DNA of 40,955 nt from Brevundimonas bullata. GTDB lineage: Bacteria; Pseudomonadota; Alphaproteobacteria; Caulobacterales; Caulobacteraceae. A program made the position numbers and the translations under genes. The notes beneath the pieces were generated by a model, which was not told the DNA's origin, did not search any database, and was given only the letters and a program-made list of their open reading frames with translations. Below are positions 1 through 8,934 of this stretch, piece after piece. Position 1 is the stretch's first letter; each line of letters opens with the position of its first letter. Where the stretch lies: positions 1 to 40,955 of the forward strand of contig NZ_QLLC01000028.1 in NCBI RefSeq assembly GCF_003350205.1. The letters run 5' to 3'.

Positions 1-58
1 CTCAGAAGGCTAACCTAATTCGCTCGAGCTGGAGGCGTTTTCACACAGCCTCGACTCC

Positions 59-1924
59 ATGACGCTGTCGCCGAGCGGCGAACTGATCGCACGGATCGAA
101 GTCGTCAATGAAACCCGGGCGCTCGCCGTCACCCGGATCGCCACGGGCCAGCATATTTTCGCGGCTTCGATCGGCGACGCCAAGGTGCGCGACCTGAGCT
201 GGATCGGCGAGGGGCGGGTCCTGATCGTCACCTCCCAGACGCAGAGCATTCATGATCTCGGCGTCCCCCGTACAGAGTTGTTCTACGGCATGATCCTCGA
301 CCTGGAGACGAAAAGCGTCGTCCAGGTTCTCAGGCAGACGCCCGACGTGCTGGCGACGCTCTATGGCCCCGCCTCGGTGCGCAGGACCGCGCAGGGGGAG
401 GCCCTCTTCACGCGGGGCGTCAACGTCATTAACGGACAGATCAATCTGCACAGGATCAATCTGGAGACCGGCCGGGGCCGATCCATAGAGTCCATGGATC
501 GGGACACGGACGACTATGTGCTGAACACCGATGGCGAGGTGATCGCCATCGCCGAGTACCTCGAGCGCAGCGGGCGGTGGTCCCTGCACCTGCCGAACGG
601 GCGAGGCTTCCGTGAAACCTGGGCGGTGGACGCCTTGGTCGATACCCCCACGATCATCGGCATGGGGCGGAGCCCACGCACGATCGTCGTCAGCGCAGAG
701 CGGCCAGACCTGGCGTCCGCAGAGGCTGAATCGGAGGACGGCTTCTTGCTGTTCGAGGTCAATGTGGACACCGGCGAATGGATACGCTTGCCGTTCGAGC
801 ATCACCCTGACTTCCTGGTCCATCACCCGGAAAGCCGCCTGCTGATTGGAGCCGGGCGCACGGAAGAGGATGGCGTTCGTTATGAGTTCAGCGAACCCAC
901 GGCGGTACGGCGTTGGAGCGCCATCGAGCGGGCGTTTCCGGGCAAGAGGCCGCGCCTTGTGTCGTGGAGCGACAGCCTGAAACAGGTTCTTGTCTTTATC
1001 GACACCGGAGAATCCGGCCTCTATCGCCTTGTCGACTTTAACACCGGCGTCGCCGATGTGGTCGGTGTCGCCTATCCGACCATCCCCACTGAACAGGTCG
1101 GCGTCGTCCGCCCGATCCGCTATGCGGCGGCGGACGGGCTGGAGATCGACGGTTACCTGACCTTGCCGCCAGGCATGGAGGCGCCTGCGAACCTGCCCCT
1201 GGTGGTTCTGGCCCACGGCGGACCGGCGTCGAGGGATGTCGCCGGTTTCGACTGGTGGGCTCAGGCCCTGGCGTCGCGCGGCTATGCGGTGCTGCAGGCC
1301 AACTTCCGGGGCTCCACCGGATACGGGCGGGCCTTCCTTGAGGCCGGCTATGGCGAATGGGGGCGCAAGATGCAGACGGACCTGTCCGACGGCGTCCGCT
1401 GGCTGGCCGGGGAGGGGATCGTCGACCCCGCCCGCGTCTGCATCGTCGGCGGCAGCTACGGCGGCTATGCCGCCATGGCGGGGCTGACGCTCGACAAGTC
1501 GGCCTATCGCTGCGGCGTGTCTGTCAACGGGGTCTCGGATCTGCGGCGCATGGTCAAGCAGGAGGTCTGGCGGCTGGGCGAGCAGAACAACCAGACCGTC
1601 CGCTATTGGAATCGCTTCATGGGCGCCGCGCGGTTCAATGATCGGGCGCTGGACGCCCTGTCGCCCGCTCTGCTGGCCGACCAGGTCGACAGTCCCTTGT
1701 TGCTGATCCACGGCAAGGACGACACTATCGTCGCCATCGAGCAAAGCCGCCTCATGGCTGCGGCCTTGCGGCGCGCCGGCAAGCCCGTGGAGATGGTCGA
1801 GCTGCCGGGCGAGGACCACTGGCTGTCGCGCGCCGACACGCGTCTGCAGATGTTGCGTGAAACGGTGCGCTTCCTGGAAGCCCATAATCCGGTCGGCCCG
1901 TCGTCGCCGGCGCCGACGCCGTGA
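59..1924 (+). CDS. S9-family (prolyl oligopeptidase-like) serine peptidase, N-terminus missing or broken
   Basis: The gene encodes a serine peptidase of the acylaminoacyl-peptidase/dipeptidyl-peptidase group. The N-terminal half (about residues 1-340) is a degenerate beta-propeller, and the C-terminal half an alpha/beta hydrolase. The catalytic triad is visible: Ser466 in GGSYGGYAAM, Asp555 in HGKDDTIV and His587 in GEDHWL. Such proteins trim short peptides and in this group are often exported. The start is doubtful. The ATG at 59 has no ribosome binding site, and in-frame codons 14-58 already read like family sequence (LEAFSHSLDSMTLSPSGE), but an in-frame TAA stands at 11-13. No signal peptide is visible. 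The true start therefore lies in another frame upstream, the gene is N-terminally broken, or the sequence has a frameshift near the window edge. Enzyme class is secure; intactness is not. Confidence 0.8.
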   Translation: MTLSPSGELIARIEVVNETRALAVTRIATGQHIFAASIGDAKVRDLSWIGEGRVLIVTSQTQSIHDLGVPRTELFYGMILDLETKSVVQVLRQTPDVLATLYGPASVRRTAQGEALFTRGVNVINGQINLHRINLETGRGRSIESMDRDTDDYVLNTDGEVIAIAEYLERSGRWSLHLPNGRGFRETWAVDALVDTPTIIGMGRSPRTIVVSAERPDLASAEAESEDGFLLFEVNVDTGEWIRLPFEHHPDFLVHHPESRLLIGAGRTEEDGVRYEFSEPTAVRRWSAIERAFPGKRPRLVSWSDSLKQVLVFIDTGESGLYRLVDFNTGVADVVGVAYPTIPTEQVGVVRPIRYAAADGLEIDGYLTLPPGMEAPANLPLVVLAHGGPASRDVAGFDWWAQALASRGYAVLQANFRGSTGYGRAFLEAGYGEWGRKMQTDLSDGVRWLAGEGIVDPARVCIVGGSYGGYAAMAGLTLDKSAYRCGVSVNGVSDLRRMVKQEVWRLGEQNNQTVRYWNRFMGAARFNDRALDALSPALLADQVDSPLLLIHGKDDTIVAIEQSRLMAAALRRAGKPVEMVELPGEDHWLSRADTRLQMLRETVRFLEAHNPVGPSSPAPTP

Positions 1925-1930
1925 CTCCGC

Positions 1931-1959
1931 TTGCCTCGCGTCGGGGTTCGGCGTAGAAG
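1931..1959 (+). promoter_or_regulatory. candidate promoter for rpmI-rplT
   Basis: TTGCCT at 1931-1936 and TAGAAG at 1954-1959 are separated by 17 bases and match four of six positions at each box of the vegetative consensus. It lies just after the peptidase gene and about 120 bases before rpmI, where a promoter is expected. This is a pattern match only. Confidence 0.3.
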
Positions 1960-2078
1960 CCGCCTCTTCGCGACCGAACAGCCGGGCTAACAGGCATGCC
2001 TGGGCCGTTCGTTTCAGCTTCGCACTCCGGGCTCAAGCAGCTCGAAGAGCGATAGCCCACTAAAAAGAGAGAGTGAAA

Positions 2079-2276
2079 ATGCCGAAACTGAAGACGAAGT
2101 CTGGCGCCAAAAAGCGCTTCAAATTCACGGCCACTGGCAAGGTGAAGGCCGGCGTTGCGGGCAAGCGTCACCGCTTGATCAGCCACAACTCCAAATACAT
2201 CCGCCAGAACCGCGGCACCTCGGTCATGGCCGACGCCGACGCCAAGAAGATCAAATCCTACATGCCGTACGCCTGA
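2079..2276 (+). CDS. rpmI: 50S ribosomal protein L35
   Basis: A 65-residue, very basic protein beginning [20 protein letters not shown], the classic start of bacterial L35; its length is normal. L35 binds 23S rRNA in the large ribosomal subunit. The ATG at 2079 is preferred over an in-frame GTG at 2073 because it gives the conserved MPK start, and a purine-rich AAAGAGAGAG tract lies just upstream. It is followed after 56 bases by rplT, the usual partner, and the two are almost certainly co-transcribed. The infC gene that precedes rpmI in many bacteria is absent here; a peptidase gene takes that position. Confidence 0.96.
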   Translation: MPKLKTKSGAKKRFKFTATGKVKAGVAGKRHRLISHNSKYIRQNRGTSVMADADAKKIKSYMPYA

Positions 2277-2332
2277 TCGGCGCGCGCATTTCGATCTGAT
2301 CTCTACGTAAGAATTTGAAAGGATAGCGACAC

Positions 2333-2689
2333 ATGGCTCGCGTCAAACGGGGCGTAACGTCCCACGCCAAACACAAGAAGGTTCTTAAGCAGGCCAAGGG
2401 CTTCTACGGCCGCCGCAAGAACACCATCCGTACGGCCAAGGCTGCCGTCGATCGCGCCGGCCAGTACGCCTACCGCGACCGTCGCAACAAGAAGCGTTCG
2501 TTCCGCGCCCTGTGGATCCAGCGCATCAACGCCGCCGCCCGTCTGGAAGGCTTCACCTACTCGCAGTTCATCCACGGCCTGGACAAGGCCGGCATTGTGC
2601 TGGACCGCAAGGTCCTGTCGACGATCGCCGCCGACGAAGCCAGCTTCAAGGCCATCGCTGACAAGGTCCGCGCCGCTCTGGCCGCCTAA
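2333..2689 (+). CDS. rplT: 50S ribosomal protein L20
   Basis: A 118-residue basic protein starting [19 protein letters not shown], matching the L20 family over its full normal length. The N-terminal tail is rich in Lys and Arg and threads into 23S rRNA; the C-terminal globular part (about residues 60-118) holds the conserved [10 protein letters not shown] segment. L20 is an early assembly protein and, in some bacteria, a translational repressor of its own operon. A GAAAGGA ribosome binding site lies 9-10 bases before the ATG. The gene is second after rpmI and is closed by a strong intrinsic terminator at 2746-2783, so rpmI-rplT form a compact unit separate from the pheST genes further on. Confidence 0.97.
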   Translation: MARVKRGVTSHAKHKKVLKQAKGFYGRRKNTIRTAKAAVDRAGQYAYRDRRNKKRSFRALWIQRINAAARLEGFTYSQFIHGLDKAGIVLDRKVLSTIAADEASFKAIADKVRAALAA

Positions 2690-2745
2690 GTCTTACGACT
2701 GCGCTCAAGCCGCTCAGCTCCGCGAGCCGAGCGCTAGCGTCAAAA

Positions 2746-2783
2746 CAAAAACGCCCGTCCCGGTCGCCGGGGCGGGCGTTTTT
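2746..2783 (+). terminator. rho-independent terminator after rplT
   Basis: AACGCCCGTCCCGG pairs with CCGGGGCGGGCGTT around a TCG loop and is followed directly by TTTTT. The upstream side carries a run of A, so it could also stop transcription from the other strand. It separates rpmI-rplT from the dodecin gene. Confidence 0.85.
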
Positions 2784-2873
2784 CATGGCCAAGCTGACCT
2801 TTTGGCCGGGTCGGGCGTTGGAGTGCGACAGCCGGGTCGACTGGCGACCCTGGCGGTTCAGGAGGCTTTGCTG

Positions 2874-3077
2874 ATGTCCGTCGCTCGCGTCACCGAAATT
2901 ACTTCATCCTCGACAGTCAGCTTCGACGACGCTGTCGCCCAAGGCATCGCCCGCGCCGACAAGACCCTGCGCCATGTCGAGGGGGCCTGGATCCAGGACC
3001 AGAAGGTCGTGGTCCGCGACGGCCAGATCGCCGAATACCGGGTCAACATGAAGGTCACTTTCGTCCTCGCGGACTAG
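2874..3077 (+). CDS. dodecin-family flavin-binding protein
   Basis: A 67-residue protein, MSVARVTEITSSSTVSFDDA and onward, with the dodecin pattern. There is an N-terminal strand ending in a Val/Thr-Glu-Ile segment, then one helix beginning SFDDAVAQGI, then two strands containing the family's central Trp (GAWIQDQKVVV) and the closing YRVNMKVTFVL strand. Dodecins assemble into hollow twelve-subunit shells that bind flavins and are thought to buffer free flavin or protect against photochemical damage. The ATG at 2874 has a strong CAGGAGG ribosome binding site 8-9 bases upstream. It lies between the rplT terminator and pheS and probably has its own promoter. No flavin gene is nearby, so the ligand comes from family knowledge only. 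Confidence 0.88.
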   Translation: MSVARVTEITSSSTVSFDDAVAQGIARADKTLRHVEGAWIQDQKVVVRDGQIAEYRVNMKVTFVLAD

Positions 3078-3135
3078 ACCTGATCGACGCTGAAGGCTTT
3101 GCGTGACGGCCGTGTCGGGCTAGACGCTGCGGATC

Positions 3136-4212
3136 ATGACCGATCTCGCCCAGCTAGAACTCGACCTGATCAACGCCATCGGAGCGGCCGCAAGCGTCGC
3201 TGCGATCGAAGAGGTGCGCGTCGCCGCCGTCGGCAAGACCGGCGCCGTCTCCGCCCTGCTGAAAGGCATGGGCGCGCTCAGCCCCGATGAACGCCGAGAG
3301 CAAGGGCCGATCATCAACGGTCTGCGCGACCGTGTAACCTCCGCCATCGCCGCCAAGAAGGCCGAGTTGGAGGCCGCCGAGCTTGACGCGCGGCTGCTGG
3401 CCGAGCGCGTCGACCTGACCCTGCCCAGCCGTCCGCGCCGCAAGGGCGGGGTGCACCCGACCATGCAGGTCATGGACGAGATGATCGCCCTGTTCGCCGA
3501 GATGGGCTTCGCAGTGGCCGAAGGCCCGGACATCGAGGACGATTTCCACAACTTCACCGCCCTGAACTTCCCGCCCAAGCACCCGGCGCGGGAGATGCAC
3601 GACACCTTCTTCCTGAAGCCCGACCCGGAAACGGGCGAGCGCAAGGTGCTGCGCACCCACACCAGCCCGGTGCAGGTGCGGACCATGATGTCGCAGAAGC
3701 CGCCGATCCGCATCATCGCGCCCGGCCGCACCTTCCGTAAGGATTCCGACGCCACCCACACGCCGATGTTCCATCAGATCGAGGGTCTGGTGATCGACCG
3801 GGACATCCACATGGGTCATCTGAAGACGACGCTGGAAACCTTCATCGCCCGCTTCTTCGAGCTGGACGACGTCAACGCCCGCTTCCGTCCGCACCACTTC
3901 CCCTTCACCGAGCCCTCGGCCGAGATGGACATTCGCTGCGACCGCTCGGGCGGCAAGCTGACGCTGAACGAGGGCGACGACTGGCTGGAGATCCTCGGCT
4001 GCGGCATGGTTCACCCCAACGTGCTGCGCAATTGCGGCATCGACCCGGATGAGTATCAGGGCTTCGCCTTCGGCATGGGCGTGGATCGCCTGGCCATGCT
4101 GAAATACGGCGTCTCCGATCTGCGCCCCATGTTTGAGGCCGATACGCGCTGGCTGGCGCACTATGGCTTCTCCGCCTTCGCCGCGCCCAATCCGGCCAGC
4201 GGCCTCAGCTGA
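3136..4212 (+). CDS. pheS: phenylalanyl-tRNA synthetase alpha subunit
   Basis: This is the catalytic subunit of the alpha2beta2 enzyme that charges tRNA-Phe using ATP; 358 residues, normal size. The N-terminal coiled-coil region (about 1-90) precedes the class II synthetase core. Motif 1 begins near [10 protein letters not shown], motif 2 is [20 protein letters not shown] with its ATP-binding arginines, and motif 3 is [17 protein letters not shown] near the C-terminus. The start gives [15 protein letters not shown], typical of alphaproteobacterial PheS, although its ribosome binding site is weak. The gene is followed after 17 bases by an unrecognised gene and then pheT, so the two subunits are not directly adjacent but should still share a message. 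Confidence 0.97.
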   Translation: MTDLAQLELDLINAIGAAASVAAIEEVRVAAVGKTGAVSALLKGMGALSPDERREQGPIINGLRDRVTSAIAAKKAELEAAELDARLLAERVDLTLPSRPRRKGGVHPTMQVMDEMIALFAEMGFAVAEGPDIEDDFHNFTALNFPPKHPAREMHDTFFLKPDPETGERKVLRTHTSPVQVRTMMSQKPPIRIIAPGRTFRKDSDATHTPMFHQIEGLVIDRDIHMGHLKTTLETFIARFFELDDVNARFRPHHFPFTEPSAEMDIRCDRSGGKLTLNEGDDWLEILGCGMVHPNVLRNCGIDPDEYQGFAFGMGVDRLAMLKYGVSDLRPMFEADTRWLAHYGFSAFAAPNPASGLS

Positions 4213-4229
4213 TTTCTCGAGCTCAAGAC

Positions 4230-4625
4230 ATGACTGACACCCAAACCGCCCCCATTACGCTCGAACTGCTCGGCCCCGGCCCGGAGTACAAAAAGGTCAG
4301 CGTCTGGTTGCCGCAGCTGTTCATGGAGACCAGCCGCGCTGGATCGCTGGTGATCGAAAACCGGACCTTCACAGACTGTCTGATCGAAGGCCCGGCTGTG
4401 CTCTTGCCGCTGGAAGGCTGCCACTTCGACGGCTGCAACATGGGCGACGCCCATGGCGATCCCCGCAACCTGCTGCTGCTCCCTATGGGCGCGCAGCGCG
4501 TGACGGGCGCCATTCCGCTGAAGAACTGCAAGTTCATCAACTGCCGCTTCCTCGGCGTCGGCTTCACGGGCGCGAAAGCCTATCTTGACGACATGGTCTC
4601 GGCCCTGGGCGGAGCGCCCGCATGA
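4230..4625 (+). CDS. uncharacterised cysteine-bearing protein between pheS and pheT
   Basis: I do not recognise this 131-residue protein. It starts 17 bases after pheS, and its TGA overlaps the pheT ATG (ATGA, four bases), so translation of pheT is probably coupled to it. The first 35 residues look globular. The middle and end carry short repeated strand-turn units with regularly spaced cysteines: [33 protein letters not shown]. This resembles a few coils of a pentapeptide-repeat or right-handed beta-helix fold. There is no signal peptide or membrane segment. Its base composition matches its neighbours and the frame is maintained through both junctions, so it looks like a real gene. The context suggests a role tied to translation or to synthetase assembly, but nothing in the sequence proves that. 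Confidence 0.8.
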   Translation: MTDTQTAPITLELLGPGPEYKKVSVWLPQLFMETSRAGSLVIENRTFTDCLIEGPAVLLPLEGCHFDGCNMGDAHGDPRNLLLLPMGAQRVTGAIPLKNCKFINCRFLGVGFTGAKAYLDDMVSALGGAPA

Positions 4626-7045
4626 AGTTCACGCTTTCCTGGTTGAAGGATCACCTCGAGACCGAGGCCGACGTCCATCAGATCGCCGAGGCGATGACCA
4701 TGGCCGGTCTGGAGGTCGAGGAGGTCCACGACCCCGTCGCCGTCCTGGCGCCCTTCACTGTGGCCAGGATCATCTCGACCGCGCGGCACCCCGACGCCGA
4801 CCGCCTGCAGGTCTGTCAGGTCGAGACCGTGGACGGCCTCAAGGAGATCGTCTGCGGCGCGCCAAACGCGCGTCCGGGCCTGACCACCATCTACGCCCCC
4901 ATCGGCGCCTATGTGCCCGGTCTGGGCGTGACCCTGGTCGAGAAGCCGGTGCGCGGCGTCGTCTCGCACGGCATGCTGTGCTCGGCTTCGGAGCTGGAGC
5001 TGGCTGACGAGAGCGACGGCATTCAGGAGCTGCCGCCGGAAATCCCGGTCGGGACCCCGGTCGCCGGCCTGTTCGGCGCCGAGCCGGTCATCGACTTCGA
5101 GGTGACGCCGAACCGCCCCGACTGGCTGGGCGTCGCCGGCATCGCCCGCGACCTGGCCGCCGCCGGCGCCGGCAAGCTGAAGCATTTCGACATCGCCGTG
5201 GTGCGCGGCGCCTTCGCCTCGCCGATCTCGGTGCGGCTGGAAGCGCCCGAGATGTGCCCGGTCTTCGCCGGTCGCGTCATTCGCGGCGTCAAGAACGGCC
5301 CGTCGCCGGCCTGGCTGCAAAAGCGCCTGACGGCCATCGGCCTGCGCTCGATCAACCGCCTGGTCGATGTCACCAACCTGATCGCCTATGACCGCGCACG
5401 GCCCCTGCACGTCTATGACATGGCCAAGCTGTCGGGGACCGAGATCGTCGTGCGCGCCGGGCTGACCTCGGCGGAAACCGGCGAGCCCGAGCACCTGATC
5501 GCTCTGGACGGCAAGACCTACAGCGTCGCGCAGACCGACTGCGTCATCGCTGATGCTGCGGGCGAGCGCCCCATCGGCCTGGGCGGCGTCATGGGCGGCG
5601 AAAGCACCGGCTGCGACGAAGCCACGACCGACGTCTTCCTCGAAAGCGCCTGGTTCGAGCCCATCGTCATCGCCCAGACGGGCCGCACCCTGGGCATCCA
5701 TTCCGACGCCCAGTACCGCTTTGCCCGCGGCGTCGATCCGGTCTCGGTGACGCCGGGTCTGGAGCTGGCCACGCGCCTGATCCTCGACCTGTGCGGCGGC
5801 GAGCCGTCCGAGATCGTCTTCGTCGGTGCCCCCCCGGCCAGCCCGGCGCCCTTCGCCTTCGACCCGGCCTATGTGAAGCGCCTGACCGGCATGGCGCTGT
5901 CCGACGACCGGATCGGCACCATCCTGGGTCAGCTCGGCTTCCTGATCACCGCCGGCGGCGCCGATCAGGTCGAGCCCTGGACCGTCACGCCGCCGTCCTG
6001 GCGTCGCGACGTCGAAGGGCCGGCCGATCTGGTGGAAGAAGTCGCCCGTATCGAGGGCTTCGACGCCCTGCCCAACACGCCCCTGCCTGAGGTCGCCCGC
6101 AACGCACGCGGCGTCCTCAGCCCGCGTCAGGCTCGCGTCCGCGTCGCCCGTCGCGCCCTGGCGGCCCTGGGCTACGCCGAGGCCGTGACCTGGTCCTTCA
6201 CCAAGCAGTCGACCGCTGTCCTGTTCGGCGGCGGCGATGAGCGTCTGGTGCTGGAAAACCCCATCGCAGCCGACCTCGACTGCATGCGGCCGTCGATCCT
6301 GCCCAACCTGATCCAGGCGGCGGCTCGCAACGCCGCGCGCGGCCACGCCGACGCGGCCCTGTTCGAGGTCGGCCCCATCTATCTGAACGACCAGCCGAAC
6401 GGTCAGCGCACAGCCATCAGCGGTCTGGTCGCCCCCCATCCCGACCGTCATTGGGGCGGGGCGGGCGAAGACGCCCTGTTCGGGCTCAAGGGCGACCTGT
6501 TCGCCCTGCTGGAGGAGATCGGCGCGCCGGTCGCCTCGCTGCAGCTGGCGCAAGGGTCAAACCAGAGCTGGTGGCATCCCGGCCGCTCGGCCCGGCTGCA
6601 ACTGGGGCCGAAGAACGTCATCGTCGAGTTCGGCGAGCTGCACCCGCGCGTGCTCAAGGCCCTGGACGCCGACGGCCCCATGCTGGCCTTCGAGGTCATC
6701 CTCGACGCCGTGCCGGAACCGCGCGGAAAAGGCGGCAAGGCTAGGGGCGCGGCGGACCTGCCGAACTTGATGCCGCTGAGCCGCGACTTCGCCTTCCTGA
6801 TGGATGAGGCCAAGGCTGTGGGCGAGCTGACCCGCGCCGTCGCCGGCGCTGACAAGGCCCTGATCGCCGAGGTGCGCGTCTTCGACGTCTATCGCGGCCA
6901 GGGCGTGCCGGAGGGCCAGAAGTCGGTCGCCATCGAGGTCGAGATCCAGCCGCGCGCCGCCACCCTGACCGAGGCCGAGATCGAGGCCCTGACGGCCAAG
7001 GTCGTCGCCTCTGCCGCCAAGGTCGGCGCGGTCCTGCGGAGCTGA
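4622..7045 (+). CDS. pheT: phenylalanyl-tRNA synthetase beta subunit
   Basis: The 807-residue beta subunit of phenylalanyl-tRNA synthetase, full length. Domains in order: an N-terminal tRNA-binding OB-fold (about 40-150; [20 protein letters not shown]), the B3/B4 editing domain that removes mischarged Tyr (about 210-385), the B5 domain (about 410-475), the catalytic-like core (about 490-690), and the C-terminal FDX-ACB anticodon-binding domain (about 710-806; [12 protein letters not shown]). Its ATG overlaps the stop of the preceding unknown gene by four bases, a sign of translational coupling. Three bases after its stop a strong hairpin terminator closes the pheS-unknown-pheT unit. Confidence 0.97.
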   Translation: MKFTLSWLKDHLETEADVHQIAEAMTMAGLEVEEVHDPVAVLAPFTVARIISTARHPDADRLQVCQVETVDGLKEIVCGAPNARPGLTTIYAPIGAYVPGLGVTLVEKPVRGVVSHGMLCSASELELADESDGIQELPPEIPVGTPVAGLFGAEPVIDFEVTPNRPDWLGVAGIARDLAAAGAGKLKHFDIAVVRGAFASPISVRLEAPEMCPVFAGRVIRGVKNGPSPAWLQKRLTAIGLRSINRLVDVTNLIAYDRARPLHVYDMAKLSGTEIVVRAGLTSAETGEPEHLIALDGKTYSVAQTDCVIADAAGERPIGLGGVMGGESTGCDEATTDVFLESAWFEPIVIAQTGRTLGIHSDAQYRFARGVDPVSVTPGLELATRLILDLCGGEPSEIVFVGAPPASPAPFAFDPAYVKRLTGMALSDDRIGTILGQLGFLITAGGADQVEPWTVTPPSWRRDVEGPADLVEEVARIEGFDALPNTPLPEVARNARGVLSPRQARVRVARRALAALGYAEAVTWSFTKQSTAVLFGGGDERLVLENPIAADLDCMRPSILPNLIQAAARNAARGHADAALFEVGPIYLNDQPNGQRTAISGLVAPHPDRHWGGAGEDALFGLKGDLFALLEEIGAPVASLQLAQGSNQSWWHPGRSARLQLGPKNVIVEFGELHPRVLKALDADGPMLAFEVILDAVPEPRGKGGKARGAADLPNLMPLSRDFAFLMDEAKAVGELTRAVAGADKALIAEVRVFDVYRGQGVPEGQKSVAIEVEIQPRAATLTEAEIEALTAKVVASAAKVGAVLRS

Positions 7046-7047
7046 CA

Positions 7048-7083
7048 AGAAGCCGGAGCGAAAGCTCCGGCTTCTTTCTTTTT
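7048..7083 (+). terminator. rho-independent terminator after pheT
   Basis: A perfect 12-base stem, AGAAGCCGGAGC (7048-7059) with GCTCCGGCTTCT (7064-7075), is closed by a GAAA tetraloop and followed by TTCTTTTT. Confidence 0.92.
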
Positions 7084-7266
7084 GGGGCCTGCCTGTCCCG
7101 TTAGGCTATTGAGCCCTTCTGACGAAGCCTTGATCGGCTTGGACGGCGCGGAATACAGCCAAGCAAGGTTCGGTTAACCTTAAAGCCCCAAGGCTGCCGC
7201 AAAAGACACGGACGGTAGGTCAAGCCCGCGACGATGGGCGACCCGTCCTCTGTCAGGAGCCTCGAC

Positions 7267-7890
7267 ATGCATCGCCGCCAACTGATCCGTTCCAGCCTTG
7301 GTCTCGCCGCCGCCGGCGCCCTGCCCGTGGGCCTCGGCGCTTGCGCCTCGACGCGCCAGCCGACCGACCCCAACTATCCGATCGCTTCGGACCAGACAGC
7401 CCAGGCCTATACCTTCGAGGAACTGGTCGCCGCCGGGTCGCGCGAGATGGGCATCGCCGCCGAGGCCATGGGCTCGGCCATCGAGCGCATCTTCGCCGAA
7501 CAGGGCGACCGCCCGACCGCCTATATCGCCGGCGAGGAAGCCGCCGGAGCGGCCGCCGTGGGCCTGCGCTACGGTCGCGGCGCCTTGCACATGAAGGACC
7601 TGTCGGCCTCGCAGGAAGTCTTCTGGCAGGGCATTTCGATCGGTTGGGATGTCGGCGGCAACGCCAGCCGGGTCTTCACCCTGGTCTACGGTCTTTATCA
7701 TCCCGATATGCTCTATCGCCGCTACCCCGGCGTCGAGGGCTCGGCCTATCTGGTCGCCGGTCTGGGCGTGAACTATCAGCGCGCCGACGGCATCGTCCTG
7801 GCCCCCATCCGCACCGGCGTCGGCCTGCGCCTGGGCGCCAACGTCGGCACCATGAGCTACAGCCGCCAGCGGAATCTGCTGCCTTTCTAA
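7267..7890 (+). CDS. DUF1134 family lipoprotein
   Basis: A 207-residue exported protein of the DUF1134 family, which is conserved in alphaproteobacteria and has no assigned function. The N-terminus MHRRQLIRSSLGLAAAG has a twin-arginine-like pair before a hydrophobic stretch that ends at LGAC, so it is probably a lipoprotein, possibly exported by the Tat route. The conserved domain (about 50-205) contains the family-typical GWDVGGNASRVFTLVYGL, YPGVEGSAYLVAGLGVNYQR and GVGLRLGANVGTMSYS segments. The ATG at 7267 is chosen over an in-frame ATG at 7234 because it follows an AGGAG ribosome binding site and starts the signal sequence properly. It stands alone behind the pheT terminator and ends just before a hairpin-forming repeat. 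Confidence 0.87.
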   Translation: MHRRQLIRSSLGLAAAGALPVGLGACASTRQPTDPNYPIASDQTAQAYTFEELVAAGSREMGIAAEAMGSAIERIFAEQGDRPTAYIAGEEAAGAAAVGLRYGRGALHMKDLSASQEVFWQGISIGWDVGGNASRVFTLVYGLYHPDMLYRRYPGVEGSAYLVAGLGVNYQRADGIVLAPIRTGVGLRLGANVGTMSYSRQRNLLPF

Positions 7891-7955
7891 AGGCGAAGAG
7901 GCGCTAGCGCTCGGCCCGCGGGGCCTCGCTGCTTGAGCGCCCCCGCCTTTCATCC

Positions 7956-8048
7956 TCATCCCGGAAGCCCGTCAGGGCTATCCGGGACCGCAGGAAGCGC
8001 GGGCGTCTTTGGCGGTCCCGGCTCTTCGCTCCGCTACGGCCGGGATGA
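7956..8048. repeat. nested inverted-repeat element overlapping a gene end
   Basis: Outer arms TCATCCCGG (7956-7964) and CCGGGATGA (8040-8048) enclose inner arms CCGGGACCG (7982-7990) and CGGTCCCGG (8013-8021), all perfect. A small hairpin (AGCCC/GGGCT, 7966-7979) lies between the left arms. The whole can fold into a branched stem about 93 bases long. I recognise this style as one of the dispersed intergenic palindromes of Caulobacteraceae genomes, but copy number cannot be judged from one window. It overlaps the last codons of the SDR gene at 8034-8924 and lies after the DUF1134 stop, so it may also act as a terminator for both converging genes. Confidence 0.75.
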
Positions 8049-8924
8049 CGAGGAAATGAGCGCGTCTAAGCCCTCGCGCCAGGTCGGGTATCTGGGCCGC
8101 CAGCCCAGCTCGGCCTTGGCGCGGGCGTTCGAGAGGCGTTTGTTGTCGTTGTAGAAGCGGCGCATGGCGTCCGATACGGACGCGTCGTCCAGCGACACCT
8201 CGGGCGGTAGGGGCAGGTTCAGCCGTGTCGCTGCCCCCGCCATCACCACGTCCGCCGGGGCCGGTTCATCGTCGGTCAGGGTGTAGGCGCGGCCCGGATG
8301 CGGGCGAGCCATCGAGGCGAAGAAGCCGGCGACGGCGTCTGCGACATGGATGCGGTTGAACACCTGTCCGGGCTTCTTCACCAGCCGCGCGGTCCCGTCG
8401 CGCAGGCGATCCAGCGGCGACCGGCCGGGGCCGTAGATGGCGGGCAGGCGGAAGATCTGCACCGTCAGCCCCATGCCGCGCCCGGCGTCCAGCCAGTCCT
8501 GCTCGGCCCGGACACGTCGCGCGCCCTCGACGCTGGCGGCGTTCAGGTCGTCGTCCTCAAAGGCCCAGCCGCCCGCGCGGTCGCCGTAGACGGCGGTGGA
8601 GGAGACGTAGCCGATCCAGTCGGGATAGGCGCCCGATGCGGTGAGGGCCGGGACCAGGGCCTTCAGTCCGGGGCAGCCGGCGCTGTCGGGCGCGGCGGTG
8701 ACGAGGATGGCGGAGGCGACGGCCACGGCCGCCTTCAGGGCTTCGGCGTCGGCGGGATCGACGGCGATGACGCCCGCCGCCGTCAGTTCCGCGCGGCGCG
8801 CGGGATCGCGTGAGGTGGCGAAGGCGCGGCCCTGCCGCCGGAGCGCTTCGCGCGCCGCCTCGAGGCCCAGGTAGCCGCCGCCGAAGACCAGCAGGGACGG
8901 GGCGGCGAGGGCGGGCTGGGTCAT
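8034..8924 (-). CDS. atypical SDR-family NAD(P)-dependent epimerase/oxidoreductase
   Basis: A 296-residue Rossmann-fold protein. The nucleotide-binding loop is LLVFGGGYLGLEAA (GGGxxG type) near residue 10, followed by the extended-SDR signatures YVSSTAVYGD (mid-protein) and RLPAIYGPGRSPLDRL. The usual YxxxK active-site pair is not complete after the Tyr of AVYGD, which places it with atypical SDRs of the YeeZ-like kind; the substrate is unknown. Its ATG lies 10 bases after the sqdB stop, so the two genes are co-transcribed and a role in sugar-nucleotide or lipid chemistry is possible. Its final residues (SSRP and the stop) are encoded inside the palindromic repeat at 7956-8048, so the original C-terminus may have been replaced. 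Confidence 0.83.
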   Translation of the reverse strand: MTQPALAAPSLLVFGGGYLGLEAAREALRRQGRAFATSRDPARRAELTAAGVIAVDPADAEALKAAVAVASAILVTAAPDSAGCPGLKALVPALTASGAYPDWIGYVSSTAVYGDRAGGWAFEDDDLNAASVEGARRVRAEQDWLDAGRGMGLTVQIFRLPAIYGPGRSPLDRLRDGTARLVKKPGQVFNRIHVADAVAGFFASMARPHPGRAYTLTDDEPAPADVVMAGAATRLNLPLPPEVSLDDASVSDAMRRFYNDNKRLSNARAKAELGWRPRYPTWREGLDALISSSSRP

Positions 8925-8934
8925 GAGGGTCCGG

